Positions 8,946 to 18,469 of a DNA stretch of 22,797 bases are shown here, one piece after another. How positions within the stretch are numbered: position 1 is the first letter of the stretch; every line of letters starts with the position of its first letter. Position numbers and translations under genes: made by a program. Location of the stretch: contig CAICTM010001776.1 of the NCBI GenBank assembly GCA_903772945.1, forward strand, positions 1 to 22,797, read 5' to 3'. This DNA is from Seminavis robusta. Taxonomy: Eukaryota; Bacillariophyta; Bacillariophyceae; Naviculales; Naviculaceae. A model generated the notes under the pieces. That model worked only from the letters and a program-made list of their open reading frames with translations. It did no database searches and was not told the DNA's origin.

Positions 8946-9973
8946 CAGTCACTGGAAAAAGCAAAAGACTCCAACAAATCATCACTGGTAGCTTCCACCG
9001 TTACCACATTAGTAGGCCCAAGATGTCCTACCACACTTTGTAGATCTTGGAGCGCCTCATTGGCATTGGGATTGATGATATAATGGATTGGTTGTGCCAT
9101 TTGATGATTACGTTTTGTTGCTTCCCAGACTTTTTGAAAGTGTGCACAGGATGCTTGTTGTTGAAAGGAAATGCCAATCCAAAGCACAGCAGATACATGC
9201 TGTAAATTATTATTATTGTCAAGGGGGTCGTGATCCCAAATCAAGTTTGGTTGTTCATCATTGTACATCAGGATACGAAACCGTAGTCGAGTAGTGGTGT
9301 CATTGCAATGGGGACATGTTGGAGGAATACTGTACCGTTTTCTCTTTTTTGGTTGGGACGGCACTACTGGTAGTATCTCTGCAGTGGAAAATACTTTGGT
9401 ACACTTTGGACATACGAGTTGGTGCAATGTCCCATGCAGCTCAATGGCAGAGGCAGATGCAGATGCAGATGCAGATTGAGAGTCATGAGCATGAGCATGA
9501 GCATGCAGTCCATCAATGTTGAGTGTGAAATGATGCTGTATCCGTCCTTGGTTCATCAAGTTTTGCAGGGCCTTGTGTGAAAGAGTTGGTTTTGCTTGGA
9601 TAGCTTGTTGGTAGAGTTTGTAAAAGAATTGAAAGCAATCTGAGGGTCGATCTTTAAGAAATCGATACCGAAAGACATGAGATCCATCCGACAATCCAAA
9701 TCGCTTGCCGGCTTGAGCATAGAGACCCTTCTTGTCGTCACTAAACGTTGACAGCCCTGCCGACTGGCTAATCCCAGCACCACTCACCACAACAATCCGT
9801 TGTCTGTCATCCTTCAACAACAGTTGCTTTAGTTGATCCAATGGGGAGGACTCCTTCTGTACCTGTATGCAGTCAGATCGCCTTTGGCGTCGGGGTGACC
9901 TTCTTTTACTATTTGCTTTTGCTTGGGCGACAGAGTTCTCCAAGCCTTCTTCTTTGTCACTAACTGTTGACAT
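8945..9973 (-). CDS. Divergent Sir2-family protein (sirtuin), 342 aa
   Basis: Sirtuins remove acyl groups from lysine using NAD+. Landmarks in order: basic stretch KRRSPRRQRR (23-32, possible nuclear signal), VVVSGAGIS (61-69, NAD-binding GAGxS), LNIDGL (151-156), ELHGT with the presumed catalytic His180, a zinc ribbon CPKC (188-191) and CPHC (220-223), GIS (267-269, usual GTS) and INPN (300-303). Three points are odd. The usual GIPDFR after GAGxS reads GLSTFS, without the Arg. The FGE loop reads YNDE. The linker between NIDGL and His180 is about 11 residues longer than usual and made of His-Ala and Ser-Ala repeats encoded by a microsatellite. Zinc cysteines and the catalytic His are kept. 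Membership is clear; deacylase activity is uncertain. Single exon, with its ATG at 9973. Confidence 0.9.
   Translation of the reverse strand: MSTVSDKEEGLENSVAQAKANSKRRSPRRQRRSDCIQVQKESSPLDQLKQLLLKDDRQRIVVVSGAGISQSAGLSTFSDDKKGLYAQAGKRFGLSDGSHVFRYRFLKDRPSDCFQFFYKLYQQAIQAKPTLSHKALQNLMNQGRIQHHFTLNIDGLHAHAHAHDSQSASASASASAIELHGTLHQLVCPKCTKVFSTAEILPVVPSQPKKRKRYSIPPTCPHCNDTTTRLRFRILMYNDEQPNLIWDHDPLDNNNNLQHVSAVLWIGISFQQQASCAHFQKVWEATKRNHQMAQPIHYIINPNANEALQDLQSVVGHLGPTNVVTVEATSDDLLESFAFSSD
9447..9505. repeat. In-frame hexanucleotide repeats inside the sirtuin
   Basis: Four GCAGAT units (9453-9476) preceded by one variant unit, then ATGAGC-type units to about 9505. Read on the minus strand they give alternating His-Ala (157-163) and Ser-Ala (167-176). 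The period is six, so unit gain or loss keeps the frame. Confidence 0.93.
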
Positions 9974-10508
9974 CGTATAGTACTAGCTAGCTGCTAGCTA
10001 GTACGGTAGCAATCTCGAGGTTTGAAGGTTGTGATGTGCATGAGACAATGTCGTGCTGTCCACGAAAAGGATCCAAAAGATTCTGCCCCAAACCCTAAAT
10101 AAACGCTATTAATAGCCCTAAAGATCAGATCAGCAAAGACGCTTTTAGCTGTCCTCGATCGATAGACTACTAGAGTAAAGACGGTGCTGGGTGCTGGGAC
10201 CGGAAGGTCCCAGTACCGGCACCGGTATGGCACAATGCACAGCTACATGTACATTTTCAATAGATGTAGCCGTGTAGAGCAACTATGCCCAACCAGCCTG
10301 AGCCTTCTTCTTTTCTTGAGGGCAGCAGCAGCACCAGCAGCAGGGAAGGAACAATCTTTTCTAGAACTACATGTAGTCTAGCTAGCTAGAATTTAGAGAA
10401 GGTTGAATATGATGAATGAATGGAAAAATAGCTCTTTTGCTTAGTTTAGTAAAATTAAAAGTTTAGTGATACAAGTTGTCATGGAAAATGGAAAATGGAA
10501 TTTGGCCC
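9974..10508. other. Intergenic spacer, palindrome-rich
   Basis: Upstream of the sirtuin and downstream of the next minus-strand gene. CTAGCTAG-type palindromes lie at 9980-10004 and 10377-10389, an ACCGGT cluster at 10198-10227, and TACATGTA sites near 10244 and 10369. No gene was recognised. Confidence 0.55.
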
Positions 10509-10889
10509 TTAGAAGAAGAAGGAAGCTGCTTGGGATTCGGCAGGAGTGCTGTTGCGAGATTTGCGGGAAAGCCGGGATCGTCGTGAAGAGGATCTGGAAG
10601 ATACTGAAGAAGATGTGGCTGCGGGGACATTTCCCATGCCAGCAACTAAGATCGTCTTTTTGCTTGCAATCTTAGTGCTTGTATTGATGGTGCTTGTAGC
10701 TCTGGTCGTACCATCAGTGCTAGATCTAGTACTAGTAGTCAGCAGTTGAGCTTGGCAAACAGAAAAGGCTTCATTCAGAGAAACACTCTTGCGGCTTCCA
10801 GTAGAAGAATAGCTCAAGCTGCAGCAGTCTTCATCCGCAGCATATGCATAGTAGAAGAAGGAAGAATTGGTAGTGGTAGAGGTAGACAT
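10509..10889 (-). CDS. Ser/Thr-rich small protein, 126 aa
   Basis: A continuous frame from the ATG at 10889 to TAA at 10509. I prefer this ATG over the in-frame one at 10949 because the bases between are CA-rich leader sequence. Residues 3-10 are Ser/Thr/Asn, followed by FFYYAY (11-16). Residues 52-72 are Thr/Ser-rich, KKTILVAGMGNV (78-89) is the only hydrophobic stretch, and 93-114 is a Ser/Arg-rich block. The chain ends in FFF. No domain is recognised and most of it should be disordered. The Ser/Arg block recalls RS-type low-complexity tails, but that is composition only. The gene may be lineage-specific; it could also be a chance frame, though the leader favours a gene. Confidence 0.5.
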   Translation of the reverse strand: MSTSTTTNSSFFYYAYAADEDCCSLSYSSTGSRKSVSLNEAFSVCQAQLLTTSTRSSTDGTTRATSTINTSTKIASKKTILVAGMGNVPAATSSSVSSRSSSRRSRLSRKSRNSTPAESQAASFFF

Positions 10890-11753
10890 GGTTGGGTTTT
10901 TGGGATGTTTGATGTTTGATGTTTCTGGAGATTGAAATTGTGAGATCAAAGGAATAATGAGAGGAAGGATTTGGTTTGAGGTTGGAGGTTTGACCGAAGT
11001 TTGAAGAGGAGGAGAAGCAAAGAACGCAAAGGGATTGGACGAACAAGCGTGATATCCCCTTCTTCACCTTCAACTGCCCGCAATAGCTCTTCAATAACTG
11101 AGTGGAGAATACCATCTCACCAACCGTTCTCACCTACATGTAAAAAGTGACTGCACAGCTCTGCACCGTACTCAAATTGCACAGTCAAAGCAATCAATGA
11201 AGACTAGCTGTTTTCTAATGACTCTCCCTCTGTTCTTTTTGCTTTTTGCCACTTCAGATTACCATGCGCCATGCCACCACTATGACACATCTACCGTGTG
11301 ACTCGACTCACTATGCTTTCCTCAAGTGTCCTCATCACGTGCATCATCGTCTACAAGTACCTAATAAGTAATGGAGGCTCTGTAGGTCATTGTCGTCATT
11401 GTGGTGACTTGTGGTCTTCTTTGAAACAGTCAAGATCCAGACACAAGAGAAATGCGGCACCTGCGCCTATGAGCTCGAGTATTCGGTACCAGTACTACTA
11501 CATGTATGAACTATTGAAGTTTACCCTTACGTTACGCATCATGAGGACTACCAGAACAGGTGGCGAATATTGGGAAAATTGCAGTGTTTCTCATCTTCTC
11601 TACCTTCTACAAAACTCTTAAAGCAGACTTAGTTCATAACATTGATTTCTATGTAGATAATTAAACAACGTTGTACAATACTCTTCCCCGCGTTGGTTTG
11701 ATTGAGAAGGGCAACGCAACTCAACAGACGGTATCGATCAGCTCAGATTTCAG

Positions 11754-11807
11754 CTACTGAGTCATTCTCAGTAGTCAAAATAATGGAGGAGTAGTCCGCC
11801 CTACTCC
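11754..11807. repeat. Two adjacent perfect hairpins
   Basis: CTACTGAG (11754-11761) pairs with CTCAGTAG (11767-11774) across a 5-base loop. GGAGTAG (11788-11794) pairs with CTACTCC (11801-11807) across a 6-base loop. Only 13 bases separate them. No gene is seen for over 850 bases on the left and about 3.3 kb on the right. Confidence 0.75.
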
Positions 11808-11841
11808 CAGGTAGAGAAAATGTACGACTGCAGAACGGGGT

Positions 11842-11876
11842 CATTGGTCATTGGGGTACAACCCAATAACCCAATG
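11842..11876. repeat. Imperfect CCAAT-containing hairpin
   Basis: CATTGGTCATTGGGG faces CCCAATAACCCAATG across a short loop; one base is bulged and one pair is mismatched. The arms contain ATTGG/CCAAT pentamers four times in 35 bases. Confidence 0.65.
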
Positions 11877-13512
11877 TCACTCCAAAAGCTCTCCCAAATC
11901 CAAAACTAGACTACATGTATGCTCACATTTTGGATCCTCTCCATCGGGCCTGGAAGGTTATGGTACGCCTGGATCTGAGAGAGCCCACTTTAGCTCCCAT
12001 TGGTATTCACCAAGTAGACTAAGCAAGAGTTTCCTTTTCATCTGAGGTGTCCTTTTCATCTCAGACGGAACCTTCTTTCTCACTCTTCCCACTTTAGGTA
12101 CCGTACCGCTAGAGTGACAGTCGGGGACTACTAAAGACCCGGCATCTGATATCTATCTGATATGCTATGATCAGATCCTACTCACCACTCACCACTTCGT
12201 TGCTCGTCCAGAAGCAAAACCGAGCCGCATGGAGCAACTTTACTAGCTAGTAGTGAACAATCAATTACTCATCATTCGAAACTGGATCCGGCTACTAGGT
12301 ATAGACGTAACTACCGGTATTGCAGCTACTAGCTGCAGTCTGGCTCTTGTTATGAGCGATCATGGGGAGCAATGCATTCCATTGGAGCCATGTTCTGGCT
12401 GCTGCAAGCTGCAAGGCCAGTGCATGATGCCACTTTACACTTTCAAGCTTTCAAGAAGATTGACACCAACAAAAACTCGAAATTCCGAAACTCTCGAATG
12501 AAGTAAGTAGTGCTGTCCTCGTCGGGCGCGAGAGCTTGAGCGATACAGCCCAGGCTTTGAGCGATACAGCGCTGGCCCCAGTCTCCAGTGATGGAGTCGA
12601 AACCATTCTGGCACGAAGATGACGAGAAACTCGACTCAAACCGCCTCTACGTAGCTGTCCGGTACCGTTAGCTACATGAAGTAGCTGGAGACGAGCTAGC
12701 GGCCGAGGACCAGCCACGACGAGACTTTTCTATACAGCCATTCAGCCAATAGGTAGCCTGATGCGTGGGGAATCAAATCCAAGAATGTGGAAATGTCGGT
12801 TGATTTTTTTCCCGTTTCGCTCCGGCCATGGAACACAGGCAGTTTTCTAGTACATGTAAGGACGTTCTTTGCTTGCATCAGCCAGATTGCAGCAAATCTC
12901 GCAACTTTACTCCATCCAAACAGCCGTACATCAACGAGTGGAAGCAAATGAAAATGAGAGTCGAATCTACACGATGAGTCAGTCCATCAAGGGAAGTCTG
13001 TGCTTTTCCGCCACATAAGACAAGGAGGTAATGCCATTGTTGCACAGATTGCAGAAATTATACTAGCTAGTATTGACGAGCTCTCGCTGCCATGGGTGGC
13101 CCTTGTCATTGGCAATGAGACTAGGCAGGCAGTTGCTGCAGCTGTGTTAGTACTGTACTAGTACTAGATCTAGCATCTAGAGACTATTCCACTGGAAATT
13201 CCAGTACTCGCACATTGTGGGAAAAGGTTCCACGCTCCACGCTCCGACGCTGGAACTGCATACCGTAAAAGTATAGTACGCAAATTTTGGTCGAATGATG
13301 ATGATGAATGCGATGAAGACGGCGAACGTGATTGCCTAGCCTGCTAGACTGGCTATTTAAAAAAATAGCTATTGCCCCTTGCCAGTTCCTGAAGAATCGG
13401 TAAGCTTCCGAAGCACTTGGGCGTAGATCCGCTGCTACTCTAAGTATGATAGCCCGAGCTCGATTCTCGGAATAGTAAAAATAGTATTCCAGCTCTGTGC
13501 CTTGATGCATTA

Positions 13513-14073
13513 CAGTCTACTCGCACTAATATTACTTATTTAATATTACTTCTCGCTGTTATATTACCTGATTCTTCGGATCCCCCCCCAGTCCCGCATA
13601 TCCGTGAATGACGAATGACGTCAGTACCCTCGCAAATCTCGTAGCAGCAAAACAATCGCTCGCAATCCATCGCAAACCATCCAACTCGACAGAGACATAC
13701 ATGTAAATGCCAATGCATGCCGATGAGGTGCCAATAAGAGGCCAACCGGAGCCCCGCACCTCTCCTTGCCTGTCCGATTCTCTGCCAGTCCGCGCAAATC
13801 TTCGTACGTGGGGTTTTTCATGGTGTTTTCGCGAGATTTGCGCAGAATGGCAGAGAGGAGACAAAAACAATTCTCTCAGCAACAAAACAAGTGCAAGCAA
13901 ACCATACCAATCCCCCCAATCCGACTTAGACCAACATGAACGGCGCCGTGACAGCTCTATCCATTCGTACTTTACTAGTGGAACCGGCCCTTGAAAAGCC
14001 TAATATTACTTCTCTCTATTATATTACCCGAAGTCCGAAATCCCCCCCAAGTAATATTAGAGCGAGTTGACTG
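13513..14073. mobile_element. Tc1/mariner-like MITE, 561 bp, TA target duplication
   Basis: The ends are a 25-bp terminal inverted repeat with two mismatches (13513-13537 and 14049-14073), starting CAGTC, ACTCGC, then CTAATATTACTT. TA flanks both ends (13511-13512 and 14074-14075), the target duplication of Tc1/mariner elements. Inside each end, a direct copy of a TAATATTACTTCTC...TTATATTACC segment followed by a run of C occurs (13540-13588 and 14001-14048). The centre holds a 23-bp imperfect inverted repeat (13780-13802 with 13833-13855). No transposase is present, so it would depend on an enzyme supplied from elsewhere. Family assignment rests on the TA duplication and the CAGT start. Confidence 0.8.
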
Positions 14074-15097
14074 TATTAGGGTGTTCATTATGGTTGCCAC
14101 AGTTTCGAGACAAGACTTAGTACGACTGTACCTGGTACAAGACTAAGTACCAGTACCACTGTTGTTTGTTGTTTACCAATGCGACCAAAAATGAGCCACC
14201 TACCGGTACCGGCTAGAACTCAGTTTGGAACGCCATGAGCTACACCTATACTCCGTAGCCAGTGGTGAGTGCTACAGTACGGTAGCTAGCTGGTATGCAT
14301 AGTGGTTTGAACGGTTTAACCAAGTGCAGCGGCTACGGTATGAGTGGTGGATGATGACATTGTCTCGAAGCTGAAGTATCCAACGCCATGAGCTACACCC
14401 GTACTCTACGTACAATGGCTGGGGTGCATGCAGGAGCTATGCAGGGTTCACAGGTGTTCACAGTGTTCTTGGTCCAAATTCGGTACCGGTACTCGTGCGT
14501 GTTGTTCAAACAGAATGACGGTGGGATCCATTCTGATTGTGTAGTCTAGACTATTCAGCACTCGAGTATTCTTCAAAGAGTGGTGTATACGTGTATACTA
14601 GTACTCCTGGAGTGGTACTAAGAATAAATCCCGCTGGAGAACCTCTGGAGTTCACTGTATCTTTGGAAGAGTAGAAAATGTGATATACTGCGTTCGTCAC
14701 TGAGGAGTGGTGGGGATAACTATCTTAAATAATGTAAAGCAGGACTCTAAGTCAATAGCTTCTCTGTTGTTTAGTAAAGGGGCAGTCGAAAGGTCCTCTT
14801 TGATGGTACTTCCAGAAGATAGCAAGGGAACCTTCACGCTTTGCCGCCACCGACGCTTCTATTCTACAAACAACAAGACACAACAAACTCACAACAACAA
14901 ACTCCAACAAACTGTATTGGTGGTATACTAGCTAGCTCTAGCTTCACCAAGTCTTGTCTGTCTGTGTCTGTTTGTCTCTGTTTGTCTCTGTCTACTACTG
15001 CTAGGAGCTCAGCAGAAGAAGAAGAAGAAAGAACGCTTGTGTAGCTACTGACTGCTCCACGCTCCACGCTCCACGGTGTGAAGAGAGTTAGTTGACA
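14074..15097. other. Upstream region and leader of the class C receptor gene
   Basis: It holds a direct repeat (14229-14257 and 14382-14412, about 153 bases apart), GGTACCGGTAC units near 14203 and 14482, and from 14865 a CAACAA-rich leader-like run. A pyrimidine tract of CTGTCTGT type lies at 14950-14990, a GAAGAA tract at 15015, and three GCTCCAC units near 15051-15075. No TATA box stands out. In-frame TAG at 15089 closes the receptor frame just before its ATG. Confidence 0.5.
14229..14412. repeat. Spaced direct repeat
   Basis: AACGCCATGAGCTACACC and about ten following bases at 14229-14257 recur at 14382-14412 with few changes. This may be what remains of a larger tandem duplication with a unit near 153 bases. 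Confidence 0.7.
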
Positions 15098-18000
15098 ATG
15101 GGAAAACGAAGACTTCAAGCCGCTCCTCCTGGTAGTACTTCTACTAGTGCTTCTACTGCTAGCAGTACTACTAGTTTGACTCCATTTGATTACTTCTATG
15201 GAGAAGACTCTCTACCAGCGCATCCTGCCGATTGGACTTCTTCCACGGTGAATGAAGATTCCACGGTAGAAACTCCTTCTGATTCCGATTCCGATTCCAC
15301 GCTCCAAACTGATTCCACGGTCACTCAAAGTTCCACTCCCACCAATGACAAGAAGAACTCTGCCATTCACTACGTCGACGAGGATGATCCTAGTGCCACT
15401 GCCACTGAAACTACAACTACAACAAGTGCAACGAGTACTAGCAAGAGACGGACCCGTGAAGGCCACTTGCTAGTCTTACTCCCACTTACCAGAGATGTTC
15501 AAAAAGAAGATGATTCACGAACACTACTCGAGTTTCGCGTCTACGTGGAATTGGCCGCCTTTTTGGCCCATCAGCACATTCAGCATCGCAGTGGATTGGT
15601 CCTGCCCAATGTACAACGGCGACTCAGAGATCAACACTGCGACTTTTCATGGACCTATCAGCACTATGATACACGATTCTCGCCCTTTCATGCCGTCAAA
15701 GGAATCAACGACGCTTATCATCATCATCATGACACACACAAGGAGAGACCATTTGCCGTCATGGGCGCTGCAAGTTCGGCGGTTTCCAGCACTCTGGCAA
15801 CCATTGGAGCTGCCATGGAGATTCCGCAGATTACCAGTTCCTCCACAGCGTCTACACTCGATCGAGCACCACTGGCGGCACGTACCATTACCAGCAACCG
15901 TGGAGATGCACACGCTATCATGGCATACTTTCACTTTATCAACGTCAAAACAGTATCCTTGCTATTCCTAGATGATTCCTGGGGACGCAATTATCAAAAC
16001 GATTTCCAACAATATGCACATCAATACAACATTACACTCCTGCATTCCATACCCTACCTCGATGTTAATCCACACAATCTGGACGTTGCCTTGAATCAAG
16101 TACAACAAGCACAATCCAGATACTGGATTGGAATTCTCGCTCCCAGTCAGTGGAAACCGGTTGTACGAAAGGCATACCAGTGGGGACTCATGGGACACGA
16201 CAATCCAGACAAATATCAATGGTTCCTACCTGATCTCGTTGAATTGCGTGGGGACGCTTTTGCATTGGATGCAAACACCGAAACCGATATTGCATTGGCC
16301 ATACACGGAATTGGAATGCCATTTATACAGCTCAAACCAAATCAGGCACTCGATCGAGCATTGGCAAGTGTCGCCACCGACACGAAACTACAACAAGCTT
16401 TCATTCAACATCATGCCGAACCACACATTTTTGACAATTTCACATTTACACACTTTCCAGGACGATCCGTATTTCAGTACTTGACATATGATGCCGTCAT
16501 GGCACTGGGAATCACCGCATGTGAAACACCCGGGCTATTCTCCGCAAAAGAGTTTTATGACAATCTACGCAACATTGACTTTCAAGGTGTCTCGGGACGT
16601 GTGCGACTCGATCCTGTCACTGGAACCCGATCGGGAGATGCATTTTCTTTTGAAATGGTCAATCTCCTCTTGAAAGATTATAATAATAATGGTGATGATG
16701 CGGAGCAAGGAGACACCGCCAACAACAAACTAATCTTCTTTGAAGCAAGGAGTTCCGCAACCATTGATCTGGCGCCAGTTCTCAACGCCAACAACAACAC
16801 CGACATTAACAACCAGACAGCATTCAAGCAACAACCGTTACCCAGCATTACCATTATTAATCCTTTTGTATTTCACGATAATACCACGACACCGCCACCC
16901 GAGTTGCCGCATGTGGAGCATTACATGAACTTGATTCCCATCGGATTGAGAGTATTTGGGATTGCTCTGGCCGGTCTGGTCATGTTGCTCTCTGTCGCAT
17001 GTGGTCTATGGACCATCCTATATCGAAAGAGATATGTGGTCAGAGCTGCTCAGCCATTCTTCTTGATTGCTATTTGTATTGGCACATTTGTGCTATCCTT
17101 CACCGTCGTTCTGCTCTCCTTTCAAGAGGACATGTCGCAGCAGACTCTCGACGCGGGATGTCTGATGATCCCCTGGACGTTATGCATCGGATACACGGGT
17201 AAGTACAGGAAAGAAAAGCAACTTCAAAGACGAGGATGGATGATGAGACTTGGTTGTCTCACTTCATTAATTGTGCTTCTGAATCGACACGGTACCAATA
17301 TATAGTCACTATAGCTTCCTTGTACAGCAAAGCCGATCGAATCAACAAGGTCATGAACTCGGGGGCACGACGTGGGAGGAGACAAGGCTTCCGACGGGTC
17401 AGGATCAAACCATCCGACGTGCTTTGGCCTGCCTTTGTCCTGCTACACATGGATTTGGGGTTTCTGGTATCCTGGACTTTTTCTCCCTTTCGCATGGCAT
17501 GGCATCGCGTGTACATCGACAACTATGATTCCCTTGGCCGGCAGATTGAATCTTATGGAGCTTGTCGACCAGACGATGGCTCCCAGTGGTACCTACTCTT
17601 TGCCATCCCCCTCTACTTGACCAAACTACTCGTCTTGGCGAGAGCGACACTTGCCAGTTACCATGGACGGGACTTGCCGACGGAGTTCTCTGAAACCAAG
17701 TATCTGATCGTGGCATTGGTCAGCCTCTGTGAAACGGTTGTCCTGGGAGGTAAGTCTGCGCATACGATCGAGTTCTCGTGTACCCGTTTGGTTTGAGAGT
17801 CGAATACTTGCTCAGGTATGTATACATGTATACTAACGCATCATTCTTGTGTCCACTGACGGCACTGCAGCTATTCCCATGGTTGCAGTTATGGAAGATC
17901 CCACATCATTCTTCGTTGTCTCTACACTGGTAATCGTGATTGGCTGTCTTTCTATCCTGCTCCCTGTCTTCTTGCCAAAATACTGGCAACGCCATGCAAA

Positions 18001-18469
18001 AGAGCCAAAGGGTAGGAAAGCAATCAGCTTGCTTCAGGCTCCTCAGGTGGCAAACAAGTACACGTGGAGAAGACTGGAACCAGCGAGAACTTTGGAAGAT
18101 GCAGAATGCGAGGAATCGTTTCGCCATCGACCCAGCGGTAGCTTCAGTTCCAATTTCGGGTCCAGCTTATCGTCGTTCCTGGCATCGGCACCAGCACCCA
18201 TCAAACGTATATCCGATTCTACTGCAGGTTCGAAAGGTTCAAACGGTACTTCAGCATCTTCTTCTGCAGATGCCCTCAAAGCGGTTGGATCTGCCGGATA
18301 CCAACTGGTGAAAGGTCCCGCCATTGTTGCAAAGGCTATAATTGTGTCCACCTTTACTACGTCGTCTCAGGAGGACACAGCAGAAGAAACTCTACCAAAT
18401 GGCAGGCTCGAAGTCCTTTTCGAAGAGGAAGACGAAAGCACGCGTGGCAGCGTCGTGGATATTAAATGA
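15098..18469 (+). CDS. Class C (GABA-B-like) seven-transmembrane receptor, 1047 aa, three exons
   Basis: Exons 15098-17198, 17306-17749 and 17871-18469. Residues 1-121 are Ser/Thr/Asp-rich and lack a visible signal peptide. From 122 follows a periplasmic-binding-like (ANF receptor) ectodomain: FAVMGAASSAVSS near 217, IPQITSSS, then WGRNYQNDFQQ, with several N-glycosylation sequons (NIT, NFT, NNT, NQT, NTT). Seven membrane segments fall near 612-641, 654-676, 688-709, 738-759, 795-817, 832-856 and 861-883. The first loop VVRAAQPFFL, paired C688/C787, GYTVTIASLYSK in TM3 and FLPKYW after TM7 are class C marks. A 160-residue Ser-rich cytosolic tail ends it. The ligand is unknown; amino acids or related small molecules are the usual ligands of the class. 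It presumably signals through G proteins. Confidence 0.9.
17199..17305 (+). other. Receptor intron 1 (107 nt)
   Basis: Donor GTAAGT at 17199, acceptor ATATATAG at 17305, phase 1. Joining restores GYTVTIASLYSK in TM3 at the exact family spacing. A second AG nine bases downstream (17314) is also in frame and would remove V-T-I from TM3. The unspliced reading hits a stop at 17303. Confidence 0.88.
17750..17870 (+). other. Receptor intron 2 (121 nt)
   Basis: Donor GTAAGT at 17750, acceptor CACTGCAG at 17870, phase 1. A perfect TACTAAC branch point lies at 17831-17837, 34 bases before the acceptor. It overlaps a perfect 14-base palindrome (GTATACATGTATAC, 17820-17833). Joining links ETVVLG to AIPMVAVMED as expected for TM6 running into the loop before TM7. 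Confidence 0.93.

Larger units (their letters stand above)
10890..13512. other. Long spacer, no gene seen
   Basis: 2.6 kb without a convincing frame. Three hairpin-forming sequences lie at 11754-11876 (listed separately). An 18-bp near-duplicate occurs at 12032-12067. CTAGCTAG, TACATGTA and GGTACC palindromes are frequent (11510, 11910, 12100, 12240, 12660, 12850, 13065, 13148). The minus-strand frame 13184-13510 and plus-strand frame 11298-11621 have no motif. Confidence 0.5.

Noticed and set aside
13454..13470. tRNA T-arm-like hairpin (5-bp stem, 7-base CTCGATT loop)
   Set aside because: Loop departs from the TTCRANY consensus and no acceptor, D or anticodon stems could be built around it.
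13559..13900. Minus-strand frame of 113 aa inside the inverted-repeat element
   Set aside because: No transposase motif; too short for a Tc1/mariner enzyme. The element is best read as non-autonomous.
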